A stretch of DNA of 64,000 bases from JAGVSR01 sp963742405 (GTDB lineage: Bacteria; Pseudomonadota; Alphaproteobacteria; Rhizobiales; Hyphomicrobiaceae), in assembly GCA_963742405.1 (NCBI GenBank), contig CAVUMB010000003.1:128720-192719 (forward strand), given 5' to 3'. The stretch's first letter is position 1, and each line of letters opens with the position of its first letter. Below are positions 8,898 to 18,103 of this stretch, piece after piece. The notes below the pieces were generated by a model. It worked only from the letters and a program-made list of their open reading frames with translations, searched no databases and was not told the DNA's origin. The position numbers were made by a program, and so were the translations under genes.

Positions 8898-9665
8898 ATG
8901 TCCGCCCTCGAAATTCACGCTTTTCTCTGCCGTAAGGACAATATCGGTGTCCTCGTTCATTGCGAGGACGGTACAACCGCGTCGATCGACGCTCCCGACG
9001 CCGATGCAATTCTTGCCGCGCTCCAGGAAAAGGGCTGGTCGCTCAGCCATATCCTCGTCACCCACCATCATGGGGACCACACCGCGGGCAATCTGGAATT
9101 AAAGGCTAAAACGGGCTGCCAGATCATCGGTCCGCAGACAGAGGCCGCCCGCATCCCCGGTATCGACGTCACCGTCGATGACGGAGATAGTTTCACGCTC
9201 GGTGCGCACCGGGTCGAGGTGATCGGAACGCCGGGCCATACCATGGGTCATGTGACCTACTTCCTGCCGGGTGAGCGCGTGGCATTTGTGGGCGACACGC
9301 TATTTGTCATGGGTTGCGGCCGCGTGCTGGAAGGAAACAACGAAATGATGTGGCATTCGCTTTGCCGCATCGCGTCGTTGCCTGCCGAGACGCGGCTCTA
9401 TTGCGGTCACGAATATTCCCTCGCCAATGCGCGGTTCGGACTTTCCGTCGAGCCTGACAACGCGATGTTGCGCAACCGGCTTGAGAATGCTGAGCAGACC
9501 GTCGCCGCGGGAGGGCTCAACGTGCCGACCGTGCTCGATTGCGAATTGCAGACGAACGTTTTTTTGCGTCCGCACAATCTGGGGACACGCCGCCGGCTGG
9601 GCATGGGTGCGGTGGCCGATTGGCGCGTATTCGGGGAATTGCGCGATCGGAAAAATAAGGCATGA
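8898..9665 (+). CDS. gloB: Hydroxyacylglutathione hydrolase (glyoxalase II)
   Basis: It hydrolyses S-D-lactoylglutathione to D-lactate and glutathione, the second step of methylglyoxal detoxification. The metallo-beta-lactamase zinc motif THHHGDHTAGN is present, followed by GTPGHTMGHV, GDTLFVMGCGR and YCGHEYSLANARF, which binds the second metal and glutathione. I use the ATG at 8898 (MSALEIHAFLC), giving 255 residues as in the family; an upstream TTG at 8871 adds nine residues without support. The stop overlaps the next gene by four bases (ATGA). Confidence 0.93.
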   Translation: MSALEIHAFLCRKDNIGVLVHCEDGTTASIDAPDADAILAALQEKGWSLSHILVTHHHGDHTAGNLELKAKTGCQIIGPQTEAARIPGIDVTVDDGDSFTLGAHRVEVIGTPGHTMGHVTYFLPGERVAFVGDTLFVMGCGRVLEGNNEMMWHSLCRIASLPAETRLYCGHEYSLANARFGLSVEPDNAMLRNRLENAEQTVAAGGLNVPTVLDCELQTNVFLRPHNLGTRRRLGMGAVADWRVFGELRDRKNKA

Positions 9666-10114
9666 CGGCGTTTTGGCCGATACCAGCGGACGCCCAGGCC
9701 CTCATTGCCCGGCTCAATTTGAAGCCGCATCCGGAAGGAGGTTTTTATCGCGAGACATTTCGAGACCCGGCCACGGATGCGCACGGGAGGGCTCGTTCAA
9801 CGGCCATTTATTTTTTATTGCTCGAAGGCCAGGTGTCGCACTGGCACGCCGTTGATGCCGTCGAGATCTGGCACTGGTATGCGGGCGCTCCTCTCGAGCT
9901 TGGCATTGCAGCGCCCGGCCGGCCCGCCGAGCGGCTGCAACTTGGATTCGACGTCGACGGCAGGATGGACCCGCAGGCTGTGGTTCCAGCCGGCTGGTGG
10001 CAGCAGGCGCGCAGTCTGGGAGCGTGGACGCTGGTCGGCTGCACCGTGGCGCCAGGATTTGACTTCGAAGGTTTTGTTCTGTCCCCTGACGGCCAGGAGC
10101 CGCCGTTGCCTTGA
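9662..10114 (+). CDS. Cupin superfamily protein (DUF985 / cupin_5)
   Basis: The 150-residue protein fits the DUF985 cupin family: KPHPEGGFYRETFRD at the start, TAIYFLLLEGQVSHWHAVDAVEIWHWY with the cupin histidines, then LVGCTVAPGFDFEGFVL. Members bind a metal in a small beta barrel; one described relative acts as an epimerase, but the role of most is unknown. The ATG overlaps the gloB stop (ATGA), so the pair is translationally coupled. No export signal. The 222 bases after the stop up to the NYN gene hold an A+T-richer stretch that may carry the next promoter. Confidence 0.88.
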   Translation: MTAFWPIPADAQALIARLNLKPHPEGGFYRETFRDPATDAHGRARSTAIYFLLLEGQVSHWHAVDAVEIWHWYAGAPLELGIAAPGRPAERLQLGFDVDGRMDPQAVVPAGWWQQARSLGAWTLVGCTVAPGFDFEGFVLSPDGQEPPLP

Positions 10115-10336
10115 GCAACCGTCGCTGCACGAACCGCGATACCCCGGGGGCAGCCACCAATTGTGGCGAGTGGACTTTTCCACCACTAATTAGATTGAGC
10201 GTCGATACTCAAGTCTCTGAACTTTATTGTTATTTTTGCCGCTAGCGCGGGCGCGCCGGAAGCATCCTTGCCGCTCCAATACAACTCATCAACAGTGAGC
10301 TGCAACTGTTTGATTCGCATAACGGGGGTTGCGGAC

Positions 10337-12097
10337 ATGAAGGCCCAGGATACTGGACCGCTGTTGAGCACGATCTTTATCGACTACGACAACATCTACT
10401 TGTCGTTGAAGAGAAAGAGCGAGGAGGCCGCGAAGCGTTTTGCCAAAGACGCCGGCCACTGGCTGCGGGAGATCGAAAGCGGCCGCTTGATTACGGCAAC
10501 GAACGGCCTCGCTGCGACTGCCCCGCGCCGTATCGTGATGAACCGCTGTTACGGCAATCCGGTCCCCCGCCGGAATTCATCCGACAACGCAACCGACATG
10601 AATTCGTATCCATTCGTGCGCCACCATTTCCTGCGCGCCGGGATGGAAGCCATCGATTGCCCTCCGCTGACGTCGCAGCTCAAGAATTCCGCCGACATCC
10701 GCATGGTCATGGACGTTCGCGATCTGCTCAACCACGATACCTACTTCGACGAGTTCATCATTCTGTCGGGTGACGCTGATTTCACGCCGCTGTTGCATCG
10801 CCTGCGGGCACATGCCCGGCGCACTGTGGTCTTTGCCAACGATCATACAGCCGCGCCCTACACGGCGATTGCCGATGGCGAAATTCGCGAATCGAGCCTC
10901 ATCAGTCTGCTGTTGGAAGGCAGTGCTCTGGTTGCGGACGCCGACGCTGTGCCCGCGATCGCGGCGCCATCGACAGGCCCCGCTGCTTCGCTCGACGCTG
11001 TTCGCCGCGATATCCTGGCGGAAGTGGTCGGCTGGGTGAAAAGTGCAGGTCAGCCGGTCCCACTGGAAGCGCTTGCCGACCGTGCGGTGCGCACGCTGGG
11101 TCATGACCGCACCGTCGGTACGGGTTGGGCCGGCGCCGGCAGCTTTTCAAATCTATTGACCAAGGGGCTGCCAGCCGAAATCCGGCTTTCGGATCAGGCG
11201 CCCTATTACGTCTTTGACGCCAGTCGTCAGCTGGCCACGCAGCCGGAGCCGCGCCGTGCTCCCGCTTCGCGCGAACCCACTGCACGTCCCGAGCCGCCGC
11301 GTCAGGATGCGGTGAGGGCGGAATCGCCGCGACAGGACACGACTTTTCGCCAAGAGCCGGCGCTGCCGCTGCCACCCACGTCTCGGGCGCCACAGTTTCC
11401 ATCGGCGCGCGAACAGCTACGCCAAGATGTGCCGCCGGCGTCCGCTCGGACTGCATCGCCATCGGCTGCTACTGCTCCGCCCACTGCTCCCAAGGCTGCG
11501 GCTTCGCGCAACGATCAGGCTCCTTCAATCCAGCAGTCGATCACCCGCATTCATGATGCGTGTCAGGCGCCGCCGCTCGCACCCCCGGAATATCGGGCGT
11601 TGTTTGAGGTGATGGCGCAGGAGATCAATTCCAACGGTTTGACCGGCGCGCAAACCCTGACCAACATCACGCATCGTGCCGCCGATCTGGGCGTTACCAT
11701 CAAGCGGGACGATGTTCGGTTCGTGCTCGAAGTTGTCAGCGAAACCGATCCGTGGTTCGAGCAGGGGGCCTCGCCGAACCTTTTCGCCAGCCGCTTCCGT
11801 AACTTTGTGATTGCCCGCTGCCGCAGCCAGGGGCTGCAATTGTCGGCAGAAGAATTGGATCTGATCGATGCTTGGTTCGGCGGTTCGCCGATGGCGCAGC
11901 GACCCGCAGTTGCGCCGAACGCCAGCCGTCCGGCCGAGCCTGACTTTGCGCCGGCTGCCGCTCGCTCTCCGGTTCAGCCCGCGCATGCGGGATATGCGCA
12001 AGGGGATCGCTGGTGGAGCGCCGAAGAGGGTCGGCAGTATGCCGGTGGATCAGATGAGCAGTTACCGCTGATCGTACGCAATCGGCTGCGAGGCTGA
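10337..12097 (+). CDS. NYN-domain nuclease-like protein with LOTUS/OST-HTH-type domain
   Basis: The N-terminal third is a NYN (PIN-like) domain of the LabA/DUF88 type: TIFIDYDNIYLSL at residue 12, VMDVRDLLNH, and the acidic LSGDADFTPLLHRLR, which contain the aspartates expected for metal-dependent RNA cleavage. It is followed at about residues 215-295 by a winged-helix region (ILAEVVGWVKSAGQPVPLEALAD ending PYYVF) that looks like an OST-HTH/LOTUS RNA-binding domain. A proline-, alanine- and arginine-rich linker of about 120 residues leads to a conserved C-terminal domain of unknown type (LFEVMAQEINSNG to AWFGG). I chose the ATG at 10337; a TTG at 10268 adds 23 poor residues. Known architecture suggests RNA processing; the target is unknown. 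Confidence 0.85.
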   Translation: MKAQDTGPLLSTIFIDYDNIYLSLKRKSEEAAKRFAKDAGHWLREIESGRLITATNGLAATAPRRIVMNRCYGNPVPRRNSSDNATDMNSYPFVRHHFLRAGMEAIDCPPLTSQLKNSADIRMVMDVRDLLNHDTYFDEFIILSGDADFTPLLHRLRAHARRTVVFANDHTAAPYTAIADGEIRESSLISLLLEGSALVADADAVPAIAAPSTGPAASLDAVRRDILAEVVGWVKSAGQPVPLEALADRAVRTLGHDRTVGTGWAGAGSFSNLLTKGLPAEIRLSDQAPYYVFDASRQLATQPEPRRAPASREPTARPEPPRQDAVRAESPRQDTTFRQEPALPLPPTSRAPQFPSAREQLRQDVPPASARTASPSAATAPPTAPKAAASRNDQAPSIQQSITRIHDACQAPPLAPPEYRALFEVMAQEINSNGLTGAQTLTNITHRAADLGVTIKRDDVRFVLEVVSETDPWFEQGASPNLFASRFRNFVIARCRSQGLQLSAEELDLIDAWFGGSPMAQRPAVAPNASRPAEPDFAPAAARSPVQPAHAGYAQGDRWWSAEEGRQYAGGSDEQLPLIVRNRLRG

Positions 12098-12119
12098 TCG
12101 TTTCGGTCGATGTTTACTC

Positions 12120-12153
12120 AACGCCCCATTCGCAAGAGTGGGGCGTTTTGTTT
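12120..12153 (+). terminator. Intrinsic terminator of the NYN gene
   Basis: AACGCCCCA and TGGGGCGTT form a 9-base stem with a 10-base loop, followed by TTTGTTTT on the plus strand, 22 bases after the stop. Confidence 0.88.
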
Positions 12154-12175
12154 TGGCCGTGGTCAGTTGGCTTGC

Positions 12176-12213
12176 GTGAAAAAGCGCCCCGCAGTTTTCA
12201 CAGCAGGGCGCTT
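12176..12213 (-). terminator. Intrinsic terminator of phaB
   Basis: Read on the minus strand, AAGCGCCCTGC pairs with GCGGGGCGCTT and is followed by a TTTTTC tract, 36 bases after the phaB stop. It stands back to back with the terminator at 12120. Confidence 0.85.
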
Positions 12214-12248
12214 CATTTTTTGCGAAGGTCCGAGGCGCACCTCACGAC

Positions 12249-12974
12249 TTATGCGAAGTACTGACCGCCGTTCGCCGTGATCGTCGAGCCGGTGATGAAG
12301 CCAGCGTCGTCGGATGCAAGAAACACGACGCAGCGTGCAATTTCCGACGGCTCGCCAAGGCGGCCCACCGGGATCTGCGGGAGGATGCTCTTTTCCATCA
12401 CGTCTTGCGGCACGGCCTTCACCATTTCAGTGGCGATGTAACCGGGGCAGATCACGTTGACCGTGATGCCGGCGCGGGCGCCTTCTTGTGCCAGCGCCTT
12501 GGTAAAGCCGATGTCGCCGGCTTTCGAAGCGGAGTAGTTCACCTGGCCCATCTGGCCCTTCTGGCCGTTGATCGAGGAAATGTTGATGACGCGGCCGAAC
12601 TTACGGGCGCGCATGCCTTCCCAAACCGGGCGCGTGACGTTGAACAGACCGTTGAGGTTGGTGCCGATGACGGCATCCCAGTGCTCCTTGGTCATCTTGT
12701 GGAACATCGTGTCCTTGGTGATGCCCGCGTTGTTGACGAGAACGTCGATCGGACCGATGTCCTTCTCGACCTGCTTCACGGCTTTCTCGCTGGCTTCATA
12801 GTTCGAGACGTCGAACTTATAGACGGGAATGCCTGTCTCGACCTGGAACTGCTGCGCAGCTGCATCGTTGCCGGCATAACTTGCCGCAACGCGATAACCC
12901 GCATTCTTGAGCGCGACCGAAATCGCGTGACCGATACCGCGCGTGCCGCCGGTAACGAGGGCCACCCGTGCCAT
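12249..12974 (-). CDS. phaB: Acetoacetyl-CoA reductase
   Basis: It reduces acetoacetyl-CoA to (R)-3-hydroxybutyryl-CoA with NADPH for polyhydroxybutyrate synthesis. The 241-residue short-chain dehydrogenase shows TGGTRGIGHAIS (cofactor loop), NNAGITKDTMFHKM, the catalytic Ser-Tyr-Lys set in NISSINGQKGQMGQVNYSASKAGD, and the late ITGSTITANGGQYF. It lies 109 bases downstream of phaA on the same strand, but a hairpin sits between them, so phaB may have its own promoter or depend on partial read-through. With phaA and phaR this forms the PHB locus; a PHB synthase (phaC) is not in the window. Confidence 0.95.
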   Translation of the reverse strand: MARVALVTGGTRGIGHAISVALKNAGYRVAASYAGNDAAAQQFQVETGIPVYKFDVSNYEASEKAVKQVEKDIGPIDVLVNNAGITKDTMFHKMTKEHWDAVIGTNLNGLFNVTRPVWEGMRARKFGRVINISSINGQKGQMGQVNYSASKAGDIGFTKALAQEGARAGITVNVICPGYIATEMVKAVPQDVMEKSILPQIPVGRLGEPSEIARCVVFLASDDAGFITGSTITANGGQYFA

Positions 12975-13032
12975 GCTATTCCTCCCTGATTGTTATGTTT
13001 GAATTTGTTTGATGTGGACTGCGAATGAAGAG

Positions 13033-13065
13033 AACCGGGCCCGCTTTTTTGAAGCGGGCCCGGTT
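13033..13065 (-). terminator. Strong hairpin between phaA and phaB
   Basis: A perfect 14-base inverted repeat (AACCGGGCCCGCTT / AAGCGGGCCCGGTT) with a 5-base loop lies 18 bases after the phaA stop. The tract behind it on the minus strand (CTCTTCATTC) is only weakly U-rich, so it may attenuate or protect the transcript rather than end it fully. Confidence 0.6.
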
Positions 13066-13082
13066 TGATCCGGTCGAGGGTG

Positions 13083-14271
13083 TCAGTCGCGGGCTAGGCA
13101 GACTGCGATGCCCATGCCGCCACCGATGCACAGCGTGGCGAGTGCCTTTTTCGCGTCACGACGCTGCATTTCGTACAGCAGCGTCGTCAACACGCGCGCA
13201 CCCGACGCACCGATCGGATGGCCGATTGCAATGGCGCCGCCGTTGACGTTCACCTTGTCGGTATCCCAGCCGAGGCCCTTGTTGACCGAAATCGCCTGTG
13301 CGGCGAACGCCTCGTTGGCTTCGATCAGATCGAGATCCTTGATCGTCCAGCCGGCGCGTTCGAGCGCCTTTTTCGAAGCCGGGATCGGACCGGTGCCCAT
13401 GATCGAGGGATCGACGCCGGCCTGCGCCCACGACACGATCCGAGCCAGCGGTTTCAAGCCGCGCTTCTTGGCTTCGGCGGCTGACATCAGCACGACGACG
13501 GCGGCACCATCGTTGATGCCCGATGCGTTGGCGGCCGTGACAGTGCCTTCTTTGGGATCGAACGCCGGACGCAGCTTGGCGACGCTTTCGATCGTCACGC
13601 CGTCCTTGATGTATTCGTCGGTATCGACGATCGTGTCGCCCTTCTGGCCCTTGATCGTGACGGGCGCGATCTCGTCCTTGAACTTGCCGGCCTTGCGCGC
13701 AGCTTCTGCCTTGTTCTGCGACGCGACAGCGAACTTGTCCTGCTCTTCGCGGCTGATCTGCCACTGGCGTGCAACGTTCTCGGCGGTCGTGCCCATGTGG
13801 TAGTTGTTGAACGAGTCCCACAGACCATCGCGTACCATCGTATCGACGAGCTTGCCGTCGCCCATCTTCGACGCCGTCCCGCATATGGATCGCGTGCGCC
13901 GACTGGCTCATGCTTTCCTGACCACCCGCGACGACCACCGTCGCAGCGCCGGTCTGAATTTGTTGCGCACCAAGCGCAACGGCGCGCAGACCCGAACCGC
14001 AGATCTGGTTGACACCCCAGGCCGGTGCATCGACCGGCACTCCTGCGCCGATGGCAGCGCGGCGAGCTGGTCCCTGGCCCTGGGCCGCGGTGAAAACCTG
14101 CCCGAGGATGACTTCCGACACGTCGCCGGGCTGGACATTGGCGCGCTGCAAAGCAGCCTTGATGACAACAGAACCGAGTTCATGGGCCGGGAGCGAGGCG
14201 AGCGAGCCGGCGAACGAGCCGACGGGAGTGCGCGCAGCACTGACAATAACGATATCGGTATCCTGGCTCAT
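13083..14271 (-). CDS. phaA: Acetyl-CoA C-acetyltransferase (beta-ketothiolase), frame interrupted once
   Basis: It condenses two acetyl-CoA to acetoacetyl-CoA, the entry step of PHB synthesis. The N-terminal half has SAARTPVGSFAGSL, NQICGSGLRAVALGAQQI with the nucleophilic cysteine, and GGQESMSQS. The rest is in another frame, from KLVDTMVRDGLWDSF through NEAFAAQA, GGAIAIGHPIGASG and ATLCIGGGMGIA with the second catalytic cysteine. The frame changes at about 13872, in gtc-g-aag-atg, where removing one g restores GVKMGDGK. The locus is 1189 bases (3n+1) and gives about 395 residues after correction, the normal thiolase length. I read this as a sequencing insertion. Confidence 0.9.
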
Positions 14272-14507
14272 AAAATCGGGCCTCCTCCCGGGGGGTGCAT
14301 GAGTGGCTTCAGAGACACTTCACAGCGCCGTCTTTGATTAGAAAATCGCGCCGAACGAAGTTAGGCACACCCATAGCAGCAACACTTGATTAATCGCAAA
14401 TGCCCACGCGGGCGGCAAATGAGCCCAAAGTTGGTGCAGGATTGTCTGGTATGCCACGGCGAGCGTGTGTTACGATGCCGCACCGCAAAATGTTGGAAGT
14501 CGCAGGA

Positions 14508-15161
14508 ATGTCAACTCTGAACAAGCCCGAACAGCAGCAAGAGAAACGCGAAGCGATCGTCATCAAGAAGTATGCGAACCGGCGGCTCTACAATACCGAG
14601 ACGAGCCAGTATGTGACGCTCGATGACCTTGGCGCGATGGTGCGGGCTGACAAGGATTTTGTCGTCTATGACGCCAAGTCAGGCGATGACCTGACGCACT
14701 CGGTTCTCACGCAGATCATCGTTGACCAGGAAAGCCGTAATGACGGGCAGAACATGCTGCCAACGCCGTTTTTGCGGCAGTTGATCCGCTTCTACGACGA
14801 TCAGATCGGACGCATGGTGCCGAGCTACCTGCAATTCAGCCTGGAAAATCTCGTGAAAGAGCAGGAGAAAATCCGCTCGCAATTCACGGCGGCATTCACG
14901 AATCCTGCGGTTGCGTTCGAGGCCTACCAGGAGCAAGCCCGCAAGAACATGGTGATGTTCGAGCAGGCTGTGGCCATGTGGACGTCATTCGGGGCAGCTG
15001 CCCAGCCCGGTTCGCGACCACCCGAAGTTCCCGTTACGGGTGACAAGCCTAAGATCGAGGCGGTTCCTTCGGTGGCTAAAGGCGACGAGATATCGGAACT
15101 CAAGGCCCAGCTGGAATCCATGCAGCGCAGTCTTGAGAAATTGACCAAGGACCGGTCCTGA
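14508..15161 (+). CDS. phaR: Polyhydroxyalkanoate synthesis repressor PhaR
   Basis: PhaR binds PHB granules and DNA and represses phasin and its own expression when no polymer is present. The N-terminal DNA-binding domain has IKKYANRRLYNTETSQYVTL and VVYDAKSGDDLT, and the middle shows the PHB-accumulation repeats (SRNDGQNMLPTPFLRQLIRFYDDQIG, then YLQFSLENLVKEQE). A coiled-coil tail ends ELKAQLESMQRSLEKL. I use the ATG at 14508 (MSTLNKPEQQQ, 217 residues); an ATG at 14490 and longer extensions are possible. It is divergent from phaA, so the 236-base gap between them is the probable regulatory region of both. Confidence 0.93.
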   Translation: MSTLNKPEQQQEKREAIVIKKYANRRLYNTETSQYVTLDDLGAMVRADKDFVVYDAKSGDDLTHSVLTQIIVDQESRNDGQNMLPTPFLRQLIRFYDDQIGRMVPSYLQFSLENLVKEQEKIRSQFTAAFTNPAVAFEAYQEQARKNMVMFEQAVAMWTSFGAAAQPGSRPPEVPVTGDKPKIEAVPSVAKGDEISELKAQLESMQRSLEKLTKDRS

Positions 15162-15197
15162 CCGGACCGCTGCGCCGGCCCGTCGCTGCAAAAATCT

Positions 15198-16967
15198 TTA
15201 TTCGATTGGCGCGCGGTATTCGTCGGCGGAGATGGGCAGGCCGAAGTGGAAGCCCTGGAGATAGTCGATCCCGGCGTCGGTCAAGAACTGAGCGGCGCGC
15301 TCGTCGCCGACCCACTCGGCCACGGTCTCCAGTTCGAAGGTGCGGGCCAACTCGACCATTGTTTTTATAAAGGCTTGGTCGGCCTTATCGTCCATGATGT
15401 TTTTTACGAATGCACCGTCGATTTTTACGATGTCGACCTTCAGCGCCTTCAGGTTTTTGAAGGATGTGTAGCCCGCGCCGAAGTCGTCGATCGCAATGCG
15501 GCAACCCATTTCGCGCAGCGTATCGACGAACGCTTTCATCAAGTCCATATCGACAATCACGCTCGTTTCGGTGATCTCGACGATCATGCGTGGCGTGATG
15601 CTCGGATCATCCTTGATCAGCTGACGCAGGGTGGCCAGCCAATCCGGCTCGTTCGCCGTCAGGCTCGAGACGTTGACGGAGAGCGTCAGTTCCGGGTGCT
15701 GCTTTAAAAGTGCGACAGCCATTTCGAGCGTGCGCCGATCGATGACGCGCGATAGGCCGAGTTGTTCGGCGGTCTCGATAAACCGGCCAGCCGAGACGAG
15801 TTCGCCATTGGGCCGCTCCATTCGCAGGAGGCATTCGTAGATCCGGGCCTTGCCCGTACGCGTTTCGATCATCGGCTGGAGCGCGAGGCGCATGCGTCCC
15901 GCTTCGAGTGCCGAGATCACCTCATCGACCATGGCGATATTGCGCTGGCGGGCACTTTCCGTGATCGTGTTCGGCTCCCAGGCTACAAAGCCCTCCAGGC
16001 GATGCTGCTTGGCCTTGTCGAGGGCTTGTAGCGCGCAACTCAGGGTTTGATGAACGGTGTGGGCGTGGTTGAGCAGGATAACGCCGCCGATCGAGACCGT
16101 CGCCTGCACCTGGGCGCCGCTCGCGCGTAACGTCAACTCGCGCACCGCGCGCATGAACCGCTCTGCCGCGATCTGCATGGCACCTGGCGCGCAGTCATTC
16201 AGGATGATGCCAAATTTGTTGGCCGAGTAGCGTCCGAGCGTGTCACCGCCGCGCAATTTGCTCTTGATGGCGTTGACGACGCCGGCGATGACTTCATCGC
16301 CGGTTTGATGACCAAACGTGTCGTTGACGGTGGTCAGATTGTTGATCGCCACCATCAGGAATGCGGCTTGGGTGTGTGATCGCGCGCAACGCAAGATTAC
16401 GGCATTCAGCGCATCGGTGAGACGAGACCGGTTGAGCTGGCCGGTCAATTCATCGTGGTCGTTGCGATACAGGAGGCGCTGTTCTTCGATATAGCTGTCG
16501 GCAACGAGCCGGATCACGCCGCGCGCACGCATCGGCCGACCATCGCGCGCAGCCCACCATCGGCCGTGGTCTTCAACCCAAACACGAACCGAGCGTGGTC
16601 CGGCCGACTGGACACGATACTGCAGGCGATAGGGAATGCCACCGGCCTGCGAATGTTGGGTTGTGACATCGAATATGCGGCTGCGCTGACCGGCGTCTTC
16701 CGGCATCAACAGTGCTGCAAAGCTTTGTCCCGTTGAAATGCTGCCGACATCAGCGACTTTCAAAACCGTGGCTGCGTTGCTCTCCCAGGCGATTTGATCG
16801 CTGGCCAGATCCCATGTGTAGGTGGTTTCGTCGATGCGAGCCGGCCCCCCGACGAGATCGAAACCTTCCTCTTTGGTCAGCGCTTCGAAATCCGACGCGG
16901 ATGGCTCCGCGCTGGGGAACGGTAAAATCGGCTGATGCGACTGAATCACAGGGGTCCCCGCGCCCAC
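15198..16967 (-). CDS. PAS-GGDEF-EAL protein with degenerate GGDEF, probable c-di-GMP phosphodiesterase
   Basis: The 589-residue cytoplasmic protein has an N-terminal PAS-like region (about residues 30-150), a GGDEF domain (about 165-325) and an EAL domain (about 340-585). The cyclase signature reads YSANKF in place of GGDEF, so cyclase activity is not expected. The EAL domain keeps most catalytic residues: SVNVSS, ITETSV, IDDFGAGYTSF, VKIDGAFVK, the late glutamate in VAEWV and LQGFHFG. The EAL triad itself is YECLLRM, that is E-C-L. I infer a phosphodiesterase that may use the dead GGDEF domain as a GTP sensor. It is a single gene convergent with phaR. No membrane segment is seen. Confidence 0.9.
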   Translation of the reverse strand: MGAGTPVIQSHQPILPFPSAEPSASDFEALTKEEGFDLVGGPARIDETTYTWDLASDQIAWESNAATVLKVADVGSISTGQSFAALLMPEDAGQRSRIFDVTTQHSQAGGIPYRLQYRVQSAGPRSVRVWVEDHGRWWAARDGRPMRARGVIRLVADSYIEEQRLLYRNDHDELTGQLNRSRLTDALNAVILRCARSHTQAAFLMVAINNLTTVNDTFGHQTGDEVIAGVVNAIKSKLRGGDTLGRYSANKFGIILNDCAPGAMQIAAERFMRAVRELTLRASGAQVQATVSIGGVILLNHAHTVHQTLSCALQALDKAKQHRLEGFVAWEPNTITESARQRNIAMVDEVISALEAGRMRLALQPMIETRTGKARIYECLLRMERPNGELVSAGRFIETAEQLGLSRVIDRRTLEMAVALLKQHPELTLSVNVSSLTANEPDWLATLRQLIKDDPSITPRMIVEITETSVIVDMDLMKAFVDTLREMGCRIAIDDFGAGYTSFKNLKALKVDIVKIDGAFVKNIMDDKADQAFIKTMVELARTFELETVAEWVGDERAAQFLTDAGIDYLQGFHFGLPISADEYRAPIE

Positions 16968-17162
16968 ACGACAACATGTGTGGCGCGCATTGCTGCGAAC
17001 GCCACCGTTTCAAACTAGGCGCAAATTCCTAAGAACATTTAAAATTGTAAATGAACGGTGGTAAACGCGGCGTTGATCCCTGGCTTGCCGCCGATGCTGC
17101 AACAGCAAAGGCGGCCCGCCTGTTCGACGTGCCGCCTGTTTTCTCCAGTGATTTTTCCGGGA

Positions 17163-17570
17163 TTACTGGTCGCCGCCACCAAAGCCGATGTCGCGTTTGG
17201 CGACCCGGATGCCAATCGTGAAACCGGCGATCACATCGATCAATGCAACCATGAGCAGCAGGAAGAAAACGGATGTCGCCGCCTGGCTAACCAGAAGGAA
17301 CTGGACCAGAAAGGCGATGAAGACAACCATCGACAGGCCGTGATCGATCATCGATGCGGTGCCGGTGTAGGTGGCCTTAACGATTTCGATGAAGAGGACG
17401 ACGATGCCGATCAAGAGCAGCAGATCGCCCCAGGTCAGTTTCCAGACGCCGCCACTCATCATGGTGATTCCGTCGCCAACTAGCGACCCGTTGAGATCGA
17501 TCCCCATGAGGGCCAACAGATTGTAGAGAATGAACGGAATAATCGTCAGCGGAAGTGCGGCAAGCGACAT
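17163..17570 (-). CDS. Small integral membrane protein, four membrane segments
   Basis: The 135-residue product has about four hydrophobic helices: PLTIIPFILYNLLALMGI, LLLLIGIVVLFIEIVKA, MVVFIAFLVQFLLVSQA and VFFLLLMVALIDVIAGFTIG. The family is a conserved membrane protein of alphaproteobacteria whose name I do not know. The ATG at 17570 has ggagac 5 bases upstream. A short run of imperfect 12-base direct repeats (about 17582-17625, cctyggccttg units) lies just upstream of the start and inflates a longer reading frame that I reject. It is a single gene on the minus strand, 176 bases downstream of rpmF, whose stop is at 17746. Confidence 0.8.
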   Translation of the reverse strand: MSLAALPLTIIPFILYNLLALMGIDLNGSLVGDGITMMSGGVWKLTWGDLLLLIGIVVLFIEIVKATYTGTASMIDHGLSMVVFIAFLVQFLLVSQAATSVFFLLLMVALIDVIAGFTIGIRVAKRDIGFGGGDQ

Positions 17571-17745
17571 CGATGTCTCCCTTGATCCTTGGCCTTGATC
17601 CTCGGCCTTGGTCCTCGGCCCCCCGGGCGCTGCCCGGCAAACACGGGCTAGCAGTATCACGTCAAACCCGAGCGGTCGCCCGCCGTGTGGAGGTCACGTG
17701 TGACTGCAGATCGTGGCCGGCATCAGGCCGTGGCCTGAAAACGGA

Positions 17746-17931
17746 TCAAGCCTCGGCCTTCGGCGGCAAAATTTGGCGACCCTTATACTTGCCGGTCTTG
17801 AGATCGATGTGATGCGGACGGCGACGTTCGCCGCTATCCTTGTCCTCGATATACGACGGGCGGGCGAGGGCATCGTGCGACTGACGCTGGCCCTTCTTCA
17901 TGCGCGACGTTTTTTTCCTGGGTACGGCCAC
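17746..17931 (-). CDS. rpmF: 50S ribosomal protein L32
   Basis: L32 is a small protein of the large ribosomal subunit. The 61-residue frame starts with a GTG codon and reads VAVPRKKTSRMKKGQRQS, followed by YIEDKDSGERRRPHHIDL, the alphaproteobacterial L32 pattern. A ggag ribosome-binding site lies 10 bases before the GTG, which decides this start over the longer open frame reaching 18174. The four-cysteine zinc motif of some L32 proteins is absent, as usual for this group. It precedes mtgA on the other side of a 172-base gap with nothing recognisable. Confidence 0.93.
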   Translation of the reverse strand: MAVPRKKTSRMKKGQRQSHDALARPSYIEDKDSGERRRPHHIDLKTGKYKGRQILPPKAEA

Positions 17932-18103
17932 TTTGAATACTCCGCTCGTCGGTCGATGGGCTGACACCACTGCGGATTGAGGGCGTAAAGCACCTGTAAA
18001 CGCAGAAGAATTGCCCGAATGGGACGGCCATTTGACTTGCCCGGACCCGCGCAAAAAGACGCGGTGCGGCGCGGGCAGTCCAGGCCACAGAGCGCGCCTT
18101 ATA

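Noticed and set aside
17582..17625. Short tandem repeat upstream of the membrane protein as a regulatory array
   Set aside because: Only three imperfect 12-base units are present and they are within a GC-rich leader; there is no further support.
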